DNA of 64,000 bases, taken from NCBI RefSeq assembly GCF_050948215.1, contig NC_135151.1:8100220-8164219 (forward strand). The letters are read 5' to 3'. Numbering within the stretch: the stretch's first letter is position 1; each line of letters starts with the position of its first letter. The notes beneath the pieces were generated by a model. It saw nothing but the letters and a program-made list of their open reading frames with translations. It was not told the origin of the DNA and did not search any database. Source of the stretch: Halictus rubicundus. Its lineage: Eukaryota > Arthropoda > Insecta > Hymenoptera > Halictidae. A program made the translations under genes and the position numbers. Shown one piece after another: positions 34,576 to 46,880 of this stretch.

Positions 34576-37020
34576 TACACACTAAATCCAATATAGATCT
34601 AATATATATCCAATATTAATCTGCCTTATGGAATTATCGAGTAGAAAGGATCAATACATTTTCACTTTACAATCAGGCTCAAATAAGTAATTTACTCATG
34701 ATCACTATAAAATAGTTTTCATATAACCATTGTGTTCATAAATATTGGACTGAAATATTGAAAAAATAAATTTAGGACATAAGTATGTTAATACCTGTGT
34801 TGTTAAAAACATAAATTTCCGTTTTTATAAAAAGGGGCTATATTAATTTTTCGATGCATCGATACACAAAAGTGCATAAAGTTATTTACATATTATGCAC
34901 AGTCCGATACCGTTTACCTTTGATCTATAACAGTTGCTTCTATTTCAATCGTTTAGGAGATACAGCCTATTCCAGTTACGTAGAACATTCTGTATATTAC
35001 GTTAACGTGGTAAAATATATTTTTATCGAATCAGGCGCAAAAGTCTAAATGTCTCGAAGAAAGAAGGCTCGACTTTTAGTTCACTCTCATAATCACCGGC
35101 ACATGTTACTGTAAAAGTATTAGGTATAGTAGTAATGAAAACATTTAAATTACTACTTCACGCGTTACGTTTTATTCTATAACGTTTACGTATGTTACGT
35201 TTTGCCAAGTTTCTACGTGTACCATTAATTTTCTGGCTCTCTGCATGCCAACAATGTGAAAACGTTGTCGACGAGGACACGACAATTGATGCGACATGTT
35301 TGAAAGCTGACTCACTCGATCTACGAGTAAAGTGCAGTGTAAGTATAGTAGGAGCGTATCTTGTCAGACACGAGCCAACGATTATTTCGTACTTGACCGT
35401 CTAATTGCATCCACAGTATCTTTCAATGGATTCTCTCAGCCATTAATTTCCTCGAACTACTCAAATGGCCTTCGCCGATGCATAGTATCGAGTTCGAGTA
35501 TTGTGAAATGTATAGGAGACGTCTTTACTAAAACGATACACACTATTTCGTTGTTGTTATAAACTTAAAAACTATAATGATTTAATAAAAAGTATAATTT
35601 CATTTATGAAAACAGCAGCATGTTACTCAAATCGAAATAATAGGTTTATGAACAATTTTCAATACTGCCAGATTTGCGCTAAGATTTCTTATTCGATTAT
35701 CTGAAATCAGCATTTCTTTACCATTTAAGTGACACTTCTACATAAAAAATAATTTTTAGAAAATACAATTTTCATCATTTCAGAATTCGTTCTCAAGAAA
35801 ATTGAATTGAGGAATTAGTACATATAGTACGCATGCATTAATATCTATCAGAATTGAAAACAATAAGCTATGAATCGATTCGTGTTTAGTAGCACCCGTA
35901 CTAAACAAATATTCGTTTGTAGAATTTGTGTAAAATACCATGCAATGCAATTGGCATTGTGAGAGGTGTATAATTGAAGATAACGAAACCCGTTTTTACG
36001 TGTTTGGCTATTCACATGTAGATATTTATTTTGTATAAATTGTGACTTTAGAAATGTCTAGATTTATAATGTGAATGTCAGAAATGTAACGGGAAGTGGA
36101 ATTCTTAAAAATGACAGTGCGCCGAAATTATCCGCTCGAGATTATGGAAATTCTGGTGGGCAAATGTTTCTTGTATGCAAGTAGCTGGTGCGGACGTAAA
36201 ACAATTAAAATGCTAAAGTCGGCGCGTGGTCTGGCACCGAAAGTGCCTGGGGAAATTTTACGACTCGGAGATTTTTGTGTGACAACTTACACATCACAGC
36301 AAACTAATTACCCAGTTTGTTTCCTTTTCGTACGATTTATAGACCGGAACAACAGTATATTTCGCGACGATTTTTACATTTAGTAGCGGTTTTCTTTGAA
36401 TGTAGTGCATCTACTAGAAATTACAGTATTGCAGATATACTAAAGAGATTGAGTACATTATTGAATTAAAAATCTGCGTACTTAAGAGATCATATGCCTG
36501 TGATAAAACAAAACACACTGATTTTTAAAAAATCATTATATATTTCTATTTGAAAATTCTTGAAACTGCTGCTTTTATGTATAGCTCCAAAAGTGCCCTC
36601 GTATTCCAGAATGGTAACCGATAATTGAAGCATTAAATGTGTTTTCTCGAAGTGAACTTCTTCAAAAGCCAAAACATCTGAAAGACCACTGGACCAATTT
36701 GGATAAACTTTTACAGTATGTTTGTAAAAACTATCATCTAGCTTTCAATGAAGCGAGTTTTGTACATATAAAAGTACTCAAGTCCAAATAGTTGCCATTT
36801 TCTAGATAATTGATCTTTTCAAAATTGGGTTCAACAAGGAAAAGATATATTTTTACCTAGTTTAACCTACAATTAAATTTGTTAAAATTTCTTTAAACAA
36901 TTTGTATTGGATAAAACAATATGATGATATGACTTTTTGAAAAATGGCCAGAGGAAAACACATGTAGTTTAATTTGAATCTTCAGCAAACAAGTATTACT
37001 TGAAGAACATATGATAAAAT
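34576..37020. other. Noncoding stretch
   Basis: The frame at 36096-36383 (95 codons, MEFLKMTVRRNYPLEIMEIL start) has fairly ordinary amino-acid use but no recognisable domain, splice sites or homologous copy here. Nothing else is recognised. Confidence 0.45.
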
Positions 37021-37233
37021 GTATTTCACCTAACTTGACCACCTTAAATCTATCGCTTATTTTGTATGATTTTTGAAATGAAATTGAAATTACTTCATTT
37101 ACCGTTCCCGAGCACGTACTGAAGTTACTGATAAACATTTCATTTCAGAGCAGAATATTTTCTACCCCTGACATTTTTTCTATCATACAAAATAAGAGAA
37201 ATATATTAAAGGTGGTCAAGTTAGGTGAAATAC
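37021..37233. mobile_element. MITE with about 50-bp inverted repeats, 213 bp
   Basis: GTATTTCACCTAACTTGACC on the left and GGTCAAGTTAGGTGAAATAC on the right are exact complements. The match extends through CACCTTAAAT and a TTATTTTGTATGAT block. The tip is related to CAGGGTGTTTCACCTAACTC at 46600, so both belong to one family whose extreme CAGGG end is degraded here (ACTCTGTATA on the right). Confidence 0.8.
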
Positions 37234-37518
37234 TCTGTATATAAGTTATTGTTTCCCTCAGGGTTACAACAGGGCTACAGGGTTCTTACATCACCCGCTC
37301 CTTTATCCGCCTTTACTCCTTACGCCGCTCTTACCCTAACCTTATTTCTAACTTAAAGCTATCTTATTTCCTAACTCTCATATCTACCGCTTATATCTAC
37401 TTTATATCTCTCTATCGGGAATCTAGGTATCTCACTTTTCCTTTGTCGTCATACACTACTGTTATGCATTAGTGCAGTACTTAGTGTCAGAATTCTGTAC
37501 ACAATAATAACCAGTAAT
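37234..37518. other. Short noncoding spacer
   Basis: Pyrimidine-rich at 37280-37440; no feature recognised. Confidence 0.4.
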
Positions 37519-38087
37519 AAATCTGCTCTTGATTTGCTATGAATGTGCCACCAAAACTTGTCTACAAATTGCGACCCATCTGATTAGTCTCCATTTTGAG
37601 TGCAAAGTTTCCAGGCAGAATTCGGAAGCAAATTGAAGACAAAACGAGGGCAGAATCTGCTCTCGTGTAGAGGGCAGGTCGGTCGCACCAAGAGCGAACT
37701 TAACCTTGCTCTACGAGTAAATATCGGGCAAAATCGGAGTAAACCTTGCTGTAGAAGGGAAACGGAACTAAATTATTGGAAATACATGAACTTATAATTA
37801 TATAATTTAGAAGTTTAAATAAAATTCCGTTTTCCCTCCTACAGCAAGGCTTACTACGATTTTGCCCGATATTTACTCTTAGAGCAAGGTTAAGTCCTCA
37901 CTTAGTGCGACCGATCTACCTCCGTGTAGATGGCAGGGCCTGCCCCCGTTTTGCTTTCGATTTGCCCTCGAATTCCGCCTGCAAACTTTGTACTCAAATT
38001 GCGACCCATCTGTTTTGTCATAGGTTCCCCATTTGTCGACAAGTTTTGGTCGGCAAATTCATAGAAAATAGGGACCAAATTCTGCTC
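37519..38087. mobile_element. Foldback element, about 250-bp arms, 570 bp
   Basis: The left arm (37519-37765) and right arm (37830-38087) are inverted copies: ACCTTGCTGTAGAAGGGAAA against TTTCCCTCCTACAGCAAGGC, ATTTACTCTTAGAGCAAGGT against CCTTGCTCTACGAGTAAAT, and the outer CCACCAAAACTTGTC against GACAAGTTTTGGTCGG. The centre is about 65 bases of AT. Related arm sequence occurs at 58545-58775 and a weaker one at 40137-40300. The frames 37600-37797 and 37902-38096 are arm by-products. Confidence 0.85.
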
Positions 38088-38898
38088 CAAGCATAGTCTT
38101 GACCGACATTTGCTCGCAAAGTACGATTACAAACAGTGATCAAAATTTGCTCGAAGCGGGTTTGGTTGACTGAGAAAGATATATCTTTGTTATAAACGAT
38201 TACATTACACTGCGGTAAGCGTGAACTATTCGAATTAAGTCTAATGGAGAACTAAAATCGAGTACGCTCAGTTTCAGTGATTTACACCGTCATTATTCTC
38301 ATCATCTCATATGTTAATCTACAAACACAATATATTGAATAGTTTCTACAATCATTTCGAATTTACTACATGTTATAAAAATGTTATAACGTCTACACGA
38401 GGTGCAACAAAAGTTGTAAAACTTAGTAATGAACAAAACAGATATTGGAAATTCAAAGTTTTATTATTGCAAATTGATAAAAATAAAGTTGTAATACGAA
38501 ATAGTGAGTTATTTAGTTCGAGTAACGATAGTACTAATCCTTGCGTGTAGCTCTTTTATATACATGACATAGCGGGCATTTAAAAATTAAAGGCGACTCT
38601 TGAAAGAGCTTTATTACTTCCTGAATTCTGCATTTGTCCCGCAAAATTACTGATGCGAAAGCACATGCTGTAGTCTTTGTCGACGGGTGTAATTTCGCAG
38701 AAAGCTGGCTAGTAAATCCTGAATTTCACTCTTCTAATGTTAAGTCCAAACCGTACGAAGCTTCGAAATTCTCATGGCGTAGGTACTTCTCGTGAAAGTC
38801 GTATTTTCCCTAATTCAACCTAAATTTAGTAACTTGTTTCTTATTCATTTTTATGTATATATGACATTAACCATTTCAATAAATGTATCTATAATATA
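38088..38898. other. Noncoding spacer
   Basis: The first 80 bases still resemble the neighbouring foldback family (CGAAGCGGGTTTGGTTGACT, compare 40230). No gene is recognised beyond that. Confidence 0.45.
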
Positions 38899-39030
38899 CA
38901 GGGTGTCCCAAAAATGTTATATTTCCTTGAAAGGGGTAATTCCTTGGGTCATTTGAAGAAACTTCTTCCTTTGAGAAAATGTTCTTCGCGGCTTTGTTAG
39001 GAAGTTATTAACGAGGGGTTAAAATTATAA
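38899..39030 (+). mobile_element. CAGGGTG-tip MITE, CCAATCAG family, left part only
   Basis: CAGGGTGTCCCAAAAATGTT, TTTCCTTGAAAGGGGTAATT and TTCGCGGCTTTGTTAGGAAG follow the family order up to the ATTAACGA block. The second half is missing. Confidence 0.7.
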
Positions 39031-39980
39031 ACGAAGAAATCGATAGACGTTGTTAAAGACAGAACCTTGTAAAATGGAGATGATGGTACATCTCATCAAG
39101 TCGAGGTCAGTTTCAGTATTCTGTTTTTGTGAAGAAACAAACATATATAATTATCGCATGTCTACCATAATTCTCAAAACAATATTCACTGGATTCCTTT
39201 AATGTATCTCGTTTGTGTAAAGTATGTTTACATTCGCTAACAAATATTGATAGTCCACCAGGAAATTCAAACAGTATTATAGTAACTAGAATTAGGATCT
39301 TTTTAAATCGATATGAATCGAGTTGATATCGTTTTGATCGTCGGGGTTCGCGTTTATTTTCTTATGCCAGAAGTACACCACAGGAATCTTGTTTGGGCAA
39401 AAAAAAAAAATCGGCGCACTTAAAAATATCGACAAAATTCTCGCGTTTCGTTAAATCCATTATAAACGTTGTTTATCAGTAATAAACATCACAAATATTT
39501 GTATAAATCATTTGTTACTCACAATTCCGCGCATCCTAAACAGTTTGTTAGGTTGGAAAGAGCTACAACTGAGACTAAAACGATAGTGACATTCTAGGGT
39601 ACACTTTGAGCTCCGTAATTAAATGGTGATATCCCGCTTAGCCCAGTTTTTAGAAGAGCCGATAAGCTAGGTTTCATCTCCTTTCGTTACCGAATTAATT
39701 AGCGATTACTATATGCAGTGTATGCGCCCATACTGTTCCTTTGTGACCCGTATGTTCACACGTAAAACTGCAATTAGCTGAAATAATTAAGAAATTAGCG
39801 GCATTTCTTATCACCAGGCTGTAGATCTGTACACATCAGGTTACATCCCAGAAAGCAAATTTCCGCTAAACTGGTGAGAGACTAGCGGACCAACTCCGTA
39901 TCCATCTGTTTCCGCAACCTAATGCAATGTTGGCAGTAGAGCCTGCTATCAGCAATTTCTATAATTTCAATTTCTACGAT
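39031..39980. other. Noncoding stretch with a cluster of ATTA sites
   Basis: Between 39615 and 39800 six ATTA/TAAT cores occur (GTAATTAAATGG, GAATTAATTAGCG, GCAATTAGCTG, GAAATTAGCGG). They might be homeodomain sites of an enhancer. No gene is seen. Confidence 0.4.
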
Positions 39981-40080
39981 AGAGGACGTGCATATACAAT
40001 TATACATTTGAGTAATGAAACATAGTCGCTTTTAGTGCTCTTTAACCATTTAAATGTACAATTGTATATGCACGCCCTCT
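39981..40080. repeat. 100-bp hairpin with 29-bp arms
   Basis: AGAGGACGTGCATATACAAT at 39981 and ATTGTATATGCACGCCCTCT ending at 40080 are inverted with few mismatches, including the TATACATTT/AAATGTAC extension, around a 42-base loop. It is probably a very small MITE. Confidence 0.75.
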
Positions 40081-41849
40081 AGCGTTAAAATTAAAAATGC
40101 CGGAGTTACGGTCACTAAAATCATTGTTAGATGGTGTAACAGATATTTGATGGTGTAGGGGACGCTGTACCGACCGTCTGCTGCAATTCTGCCGCCTGCG
40201 TCTCCTAACAGACTCTGCTGATTTTCTGCCGGGGCAGGTTTGGCTGACTGAGATTTTGCAGACTTTACAAGAACGAAAGTTACCAAAATAGAGACATCGA
40301 TCCTCTATTATGCGTTTCACTCAGCTAAAATAATAAAGATTTCCCATTTTAGTATGAGTTGTTCATTAGCAAACGCTATAAATCCATAAAAATTCGTGAT
40401 TTGCTTACTCTTAGTACTTCTTTGTAAGAACATAAAAATAATACAGATTCGAAGCAAAAGAAAAATTGAATATTTATGACACACTAATATGCTGTAAGTT
40501 CGTATTGATTACTTGCAAAGCAATTTACACCTACATTGATTTAACTTGTTAAAAGTTATAAAAATCTGAACATTTAATAAAAATTCAGAACTAAATTTTT
40601 ATCCTCAAGAAAACAAAGACATGGTGAAGAGCACTGAACGTTTAAAAAAATCATTAAGAACGTAAAGAATTAATTTTTTATACGTAAAAAAGTATTCTAC
40701 GTCAATAACTTTGTAAGATATAAGTTTGTCGGTCGTCAGCCGGCTCTGATTGAGGAATGTTTCGCTTGGAGAAGTTTTCAAAAGTGGCGAGAATAAAGTT
40801 TTCTAAAAAGAGGATCAGAGGTCCGGACAAATACAGAAAGAATAATGGAAGCAGGATACAAGAAAATATTAAAATACTAGACGCTGTCTTCTATCGAAAT
40901 GCATTCTGTTGATTACGCATTTATTAAACGAACACTCGTCGTCTTATATTGCAGAATTTCGTAGATTACCTAACGGTTTCGTGAAAGTACGTTCTTTCAA
41001 GTTCTTCTTACATATTTCGTAAAATATATTGTGCGAAGTCCATTTTTATTTTCATTAAAACCATGTTTCGGTTTCTATGCTAACTAAATATCTGTTGTCG
41101 TTGTAACACAAGCACACAAATATAATAACTGTCAAACTTGGTTTTCTATCCACTCAATAAAGTGATTTTTTGTGCATTTACAGAACATTAATTGCCGTGC
41201 CGTGAATTTTCAAGGATTCACAAATCGAATACTTACGGAGTCGAAACATTTGAAGAACCGCATTTTGTAGTTGGCCCCTGAAATTCATCAAATCATATCT
41301 ACATTTTGATATTTGCCAGCGCTTTTTTTTATTATGGATCTTTTGTCCATACGTCGAGAAAGTGAATCGAATACAATCGAGAACCTTCGATGGTGCTAGT
41401 TTTTCATGAAACTCGACAAAATTTTATTATTAGGTCGACAAAATTTATTAATAGGTATTATTATCTATTCTCACAAAACACATATTGCGAAATATGAAAG
41501 ATGAAGCTTGATCAGAAAATTGTATACCCCACTTCGTTTTCATTGGCAATTAGCTTTATTTGCATAAAGTAGGATCGCATAATATTTATTTTAAAGCGAA
41601 ATTCTTCGTGTGAACTGAATTTTCCTATTTAAAAGTTCATCAAAGTTGGAAGGTCTTGTCGTTGTCTAACCACGTTTTCATGACGAAAAGAAAAAGAAGT
41701 ATACGATAATCAGTAGTACTTTCCCAAAAATGGAATATTGAGAGAAAAAGGTTGACTTGATACCCATGGTCTCTTTGAGACTTTTTTATCCTCTCAATGA
41801 GGAGATTACGTTGTAGCAATAAAAAATTTGACCTTGAAAATACCGGCCA
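40081..41849. other. Noncoding stretch
   Basis: The part at 40137-40300 resembles the 37519 foldback family (GGCAGGTTTGGCTGACTGAG). Two overlapping minus frames here (40042-40320, 40050-40286) are by-products. The rest is AT-rich and unrecognised. Confidence 0.45.
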
Positions 41850-41948
41850 AGGACAATTTTGAACGTAATTTTTCAAACAGATCTCTACCGATCCAAAGGT
41901 ACAGAATCCAGCTGTGATAATCTTGACACATAATTTTGGTACACCCTG
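41850..41948 (-). mobile_element. CAGGGTG-tip element, right end
   Basis: TAATTTTTCAAACAGATCTC, then ATAATTTTGGTACACCCTG ending at 41948 before TA. The same right end occurs at 60155-60233. The element may extend left to about 41640; its left tip is not identified. Confidence 0.6.
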
Positions 41949-42869
41949 TACAATCAAATGGATCAAATATGAATATTTGTAACAGAGTTATTTCAGAAAG
42001 TACCTAAACTTTGCATCATGTAAATATTCGATAAATCATGCTTGAATAACATCCTTTGTAATACGCGAAACTATGAATTATGTATGCTGCAGGACTTTGT
42101 ACTAATAGTACGATACAATGCGGAAGATCCAAATGCACTGAAAGTAGATGCATTTATTATGTTGGATTGTTCTGCATTTGAATGTAGATGCATTTATATG
42201 TTGTTTCTCATAACATGATAACAATGTATTAATGAAACGTATAAGGTGATATACTTTGTTTCATACGTATACCCATTGGTGCATTAATTAGAAAATCAGT
42301 CGATATAAAAATATAAATAATTTCAAACGAAGAAATTAAAAAAAGTCGCTGAACGAATGTTACAACATATTCATGCAATATTTTGTTCCATATTAAGCAT
42401 TGATTTCGCTGTACCAATTCGCTATTTTTAAATCTGCCATATCAATCGATCCAATCATTTTAAATAAAACTAAATGGAGAAGAACCATTATCGAAGTGTC
42501 AAGGATAGTCGACTTTATAAGTACATTGAATAATTATCATATGATCTTATTTTGTTGTGTAATTTCTTGTTTTGTATTCCCCTCGATTTTCTCGATCTGG
42601 CAACACTGCCGGTGAATGATTGTCGACATTCTCAGAACGTACTCTGGACGTTTACAGAACGGTTACAAACCTAACCTCTTCAAAGTGTTGGTTGGGATCG
42701 TCGAGGTGCTATTAAATAAGCTCGAGTTTCTTTTACGCTATTTATTCCTACACATACACACTCATATACATTCATCGACTACAAACACGTAAATTGAACA
42801 TATTACAATATACTTACATATACACGTAACATTAATACACTATACGTATATGTACAATACACTATTATA
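41949..42869. other. Noncoding stretch
   Basis: At 42750-42865 there is ACAC/ATAC-rich degenerate simple sequence similar in style to 28036-28380. No gene is recognised. Confidence 0.45.
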
Positions 42870-42990
42870 CAGGGTGTCATGTAACTGGTGGTACAAGCCA
42901 CAAGGAGGTGAATCTACATGCAAAGATAAGTCGAAAAGAAAGAGTAATGTTTTTTTTAAATAAAGGTGACCTTGAAATCTCCGAAACTCT
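42870..42990 (+). mobile_element. CAGGGTG-tip element, left end
   Basis: CAGGGTGTCATGTAACTGGT with TA outside, then GGTGAATCTACATG and GATAAGTCGAAAA, as in the 34049 family. Right end not found. Confidence 0.6.
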
Positions 42991-43261
42991 TTCATCTACA
43001 AAAAAAAACTGTTACTGCTATATTGTACTCCTCTTTATCCTGAAATAATTTGATTCATAAGGTTTTTTCATATTTTCAAAAATGTATATGGGATTAAGAT
43101 AGGAAGCAGTCTAACTCCGAGTTTAACTAATGATAAAAGTTATTACTATGAAATAAAGTATAAATGCTTTGAGATCGATCTGAACGCTTCAATCGCTGAC
43201 ACAAGACTGAATTCTTCGAGGTTCGTGATCGTTTTTTGGTTTTCGAAACGATCATACATTG

Positions 43262-43510
43262 TTATAGCCAGACTTTCGAGAGAGACGTTACTAGAACATT
43301 TCAACTTCTAAGAACGTCCGAAGTTCTAAGAACATTCGTAAGACGTAAGAAATTTCCCGGTTCCTAGAACAAGCGAAATGTATGTCTTGAGGACATCCGT
43401 AAGACTTTCCAAGCGGACGTTCCTAGAATGTTCGAAATTTAAATGTTGCGAATGTCCTAGGGATATCCGAAATTGACATAAGACGTTCGAACACAAACTG
43501 AACACGAAAC
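43262..43510. repeat. Degenerate tandem repeat of CTAGAACATTCGAA-like units
   Basis: Variants of GTTCTAAGAACATTCG, GACGTTCCTAGAATGTTCGA and GACATAAGACGTTCGA recur about every 20-30 bases. Many units are partly self-complementary (TTCTAGAA). The minus frame at 43326-43544 is a by-product. Confidence 0.6.
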
Positions 43511-43548
43511 GGGCGTTCATGGATGTACCACGAATGCTTAACACAAGC

Positions 43549-43742
43549 TTAACACTATATTGCTTTGTAACAGTGACAAGTCTGTGCCCGTTCAGACTTC
43601 ATACAACTTTTATTGTAATATGTGCTTCAATGAAGAGGTTCATTAAAAAATTTCCGATGAAAACATTTTTGCAATTTCAGTAATTGTAAAAGAAAAAATT
43701 AGGAACCAGTCATTTTGACTGGACCGGCAGTTCTAGTGTTAA
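43549..43742. mobile_element. piggyBac-like MITE, 194 bp, TTAA bounded
   Basis: The left end is TTAACACTATATTG. The right end is CAGTTCTAGTGTTAA. TTAACACTA is shared by both ends and with 15884-16119. Inside the right end is a small palindrome, CCAGTCATTTTGACTGG. Noncoding. Confidence 0.65.
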
Positions 43743-45293
43743 ATATTGGTTAAAAAAGAACCGAACTCTATTTCATTGTAAAAGACAGGTTCTGGAGACT
43801 TTGTATGTGGAGAGGCGTGTTTCATGGTATTGTACATAATTGTAGGAGCATACCACCTCTATCTTATCAGCATGGTCATGAAGTAACGATTCCGCGACAA
43901 AAGGTACGTCTCCTTTCCCTCGTTTCCATCTTTTATCCCGAAGCCTGCTGTCACCGTGTGATACGCCGAAGTATACATCGGGCACAAACCCAACTTTACG
44001 TCTGGTGTCGAGGTTCCAGGTCACGTAGCAGCGTGTCGGCTGACATGCATAATGGAAAAATTCTTTTATTCGTCCAGAAGTGTTACTACGGTTGGCAAGG
44101 TTTTTGTTGCCGCGCCAGCTTAAAATATCTGTAAAGGCTCTAATATCTTCACCAAGCGGACCTCGCAGGCTCGAACAGGACAATAAACGTCGACCGTTAT
44201 GCCGGTTCCACACTGTTGTTCGCCGACTGCAGGGTGGACACTTTAGCGAACAGATCGCGAGCTGCTCGCTTGCAACAGTGAACAGTGTTCGCTCGCTGAG
44301 CGATACATCAAAGGATCTGTTCGCAAACTGAAGATCTATGAGGACGCGTTTGTAACAACGCCACAATGTTTAAATTTAAATTATGTAAAAATAGCAGTAC
44401 TAAGTGGCCCGCGAACCGCGGGTTGGACAGGCCTAGCCTAAGGCGTGGAACCTCTCCCCACTCGTATCGCATTTACGCAACGATGGCTGCATGTAGGGGG
44501 AACGGAACTACAAGTACATGCCGCTTAGAATGATAGCAAAATAATTCCAGTCGGACTGTAAATTTCTGAGTTATTCAACTCAGTTTTGTATCGTAATGAA
44601 AACGTTACATCAAGATTTCTGAAGTGTCACCCAGTACCTGGCGTGGACTTCTAGACGTATTCACGTCAAAACTGAGGATGATTAAAAACTCAGATTGGCT
44701 TGTCAATTTTATAAAAATCACCTATTGTTTATTGGAACGCAGAATAAGCTTCAGATAGCGTTATCAGTAGCTTTAGTGGTTGGCAGCCGCTTCGGTCAAG
44801 GGTACCTTCTCAAAGAAAAGTGTAAGATAAGACCACAACATTTTTACACGGGTTCTAGACAACACGAGGTTCCGGAGTTTAGCAAGTAAACTGTGACTAC
44901 GCGATGAGCCCAACCAAGCAGATCCTTAGGCACGCACGCGAGCACACGGTTAAGTGGTTTCTATCTCATTAAGGTGTGGACCACAGCATCCCTATCCCAA
45001 GTGGAACCAGTGCCTAGAACATTGCGGTTATAAAGAGTCTACGCCATTACACACAGTCAGAAACTGTTTCACGTCGACATAACGTAATAATACGAGCCGA
45101 CAAAGATACGATAGGATAACGCCAACACTATTGGTCCCGTTCTTTCATTCATTTCGCTTGCTCTACGATCAGTACTTCGAATTCAATGGTTGAAGACGAA
45201 TATAATTTTGGTGCTTCTTTACTTAAAATAACTCTGGAACCTGAGGAAGATTTTACCATATATTGATTTCGGTTTCGAATCTACACATCTATA
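43743..45293. other. Noncoding stretch with a GC-richer block and an unrecognised 197-codon frame
   Basis: A minus-strand frame at 43773-44366 (MWRCYKRVLIDLQFANRSFD start) is the second longest of the window. It sits in GC-richer DNA, which lengthens frames by chance, and a plus frame overlaps it. No domain, repeat or signal peptide is visible. GATCTGTTCGCAAACTG at 44310 mirrors TAGCGAACAGATCGCGAGC at 44245, so part of it is a palindromic repeat. I do not call it a gene. Confidence 0.4.
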
Positions 45294-45772
45294 CAGGGTT
45301 AGTCACCCACAAATATCTATATTGTTTTTAAAGATACGTCATATGTCTTAAGGAGAAGGTGAATAGTTTAGTGAGGCACACACGATGTCATAAAAATATT
45401 TGTTTTTATGTTATTTTTTTAGAAATCTCAACGTCACCTTCATTTTTTTAAACGGGACCATCCCTATTTAAACACCTACGATGATAGACCCGGTCAGGTA
45501 GACTGTAGTAGTAGGCTTTTGTCTATACGTATAACTCCACACAATCAAATTCTGCGAAAACTTTAACAGCTTATATCGCAATAATTATTTGTTTGCGACA
45601 AATGGTTCCTTTCAAGCTTTTTCTCTACTCGATGAGTAGAAGGTGTTGATGTAAAAATAACTTTAACAACAATTTTCTTTGTTATAAACAATTTTGAGGC
45701 AAGTTTCTTCCACCGATCCAGAACTGTAGATTCACCCCTGGGACGGATGACCATTACTTTTTATACACCCTG
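45294..45772. mobile_element. Chimeric CAGGGTG-tip element
   Basis: The right part (45484-45772) follows 20467-20727 almost base for base (TGTAGTAGTAGGCTTTTGTC; ATTACTTTTTATACACCCTG at the end). The left part from CAGGGTTAGTCACCCACAAA on is unrelated to the 20072 element and looks like another family. Either a recombinant element or two abutting fragments. Confidence 0.65.
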
Positions 45773-46599
45773 TACATAGTAAACCTGATCCTATCACTAA
45801 TGGTACTTCGATCGTGACATATTGGGGGTAATATTATATATCTTTGTATTCGTGTCATCTCTTGTCAAGAACTCAATTTGAAGGTATCCGAGACCCTACA
45901 ATGAAATATTACATTAATAATATAACGAGTTTTAGCCTACAAATATTGTCAAAAAGATTGGTTTACTCGTTCGGTCTATTTAAGAGTGGGGTGAACCGCA
46001 AGAACAGGCGTATAAAAGATAACACGATACATGGGAAATGGCAATGTGACGACAATACTCAGAAAATTACTTGAAATTACCCTGATCGAAGACTATATCC
46101 CCCTCTCTGTTGCAACCACGTAGAGCAACGGACAACGGGACCGGGACACGTGCATCTTTCCCCTGTTCCCCAGTTGCGTTTCCCTCCTGTACGTTTCGCT
46201 ACTACTTAGCGAATTACGACAACAAAGTACACTGTGACATTCGATGCTTTTAATTTGATTAAACTAGACTTGTCGCGTTCGTAAATTATTGGGCCTAATG
46301 AATTGGTACGCGGCACCGGGAATAATTTCTGGATGTAGCAGTTAATTGATTAACGATGATACGTACGTAGGCACATGCGCGTGTATCGGACATCAAACTC
46401 ATTGTATTGTAAAATCCGATTTTTCTGCAAAGCATCCGTTAAAAAATGATCGAAGAACACACTTCATTAAGTCTCTTTTGTGGTGGACCAAACTTGTCGC
46501 GGTCGCTATTCGTGCATAAAATGCTTTCGAGTTAGCAGCATGGATAAACACAAATGATTTTCTGATGGAAACATAAATATTGAATACTCGCATTGAATA
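45773..46599. other. Noncoding stretch with possible conserved block
   Basis: At 46250-46360 the sites TTTAATTTGATTAAAC and GTTAATTGATTAACG lie close together. No gene is recognised. Confidence 0.4.
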
Positions 46600-46880
46600 C
46601 AGGGTGTTTCACCTAACTCGAGCATCTAAAATATCTCGCTTGTTTTTTATGATAGAAGAAAATTTCAAAGGAAAACATTAGTTGGTTCAGAGCGGTAAAT
46701 ATTATGATAGGCAACAAAATTTGTTCAAGGTTATATTTTTTGAGATTTCAAGGTTATCCAAGTTTTTTTTAATGGAATGATATATTTTTATTATCGCTAT
46801 ATGATAGCCGAGGTCAAGACGAATCCAACGACCTGTAATATTATGACATTCACGTGACCTTGAGTTTGTTGTCACCAACG
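46600..46880 (+). mobile_element. CAGGGTG-tip element, GTTTCACCTAACTC family
   Basis: CAGGGTGTTTCACCTAACTC with TA outside, followed by AAAATATCTCGC and TATGATAGAAG. The tip matches the inverted ends of 37021-37233. The right end is not found, and the body includes TGACCTTGAGTTTG near 46856. Confidence 0.6.

Noticed and set aside
43773..44366. 197-codon minus frame as a gene
   Set aside because: It lies in GC-richer DNA where long frames arise by chance, it is overlapped by plus frames, and nothing in it is recognisable.
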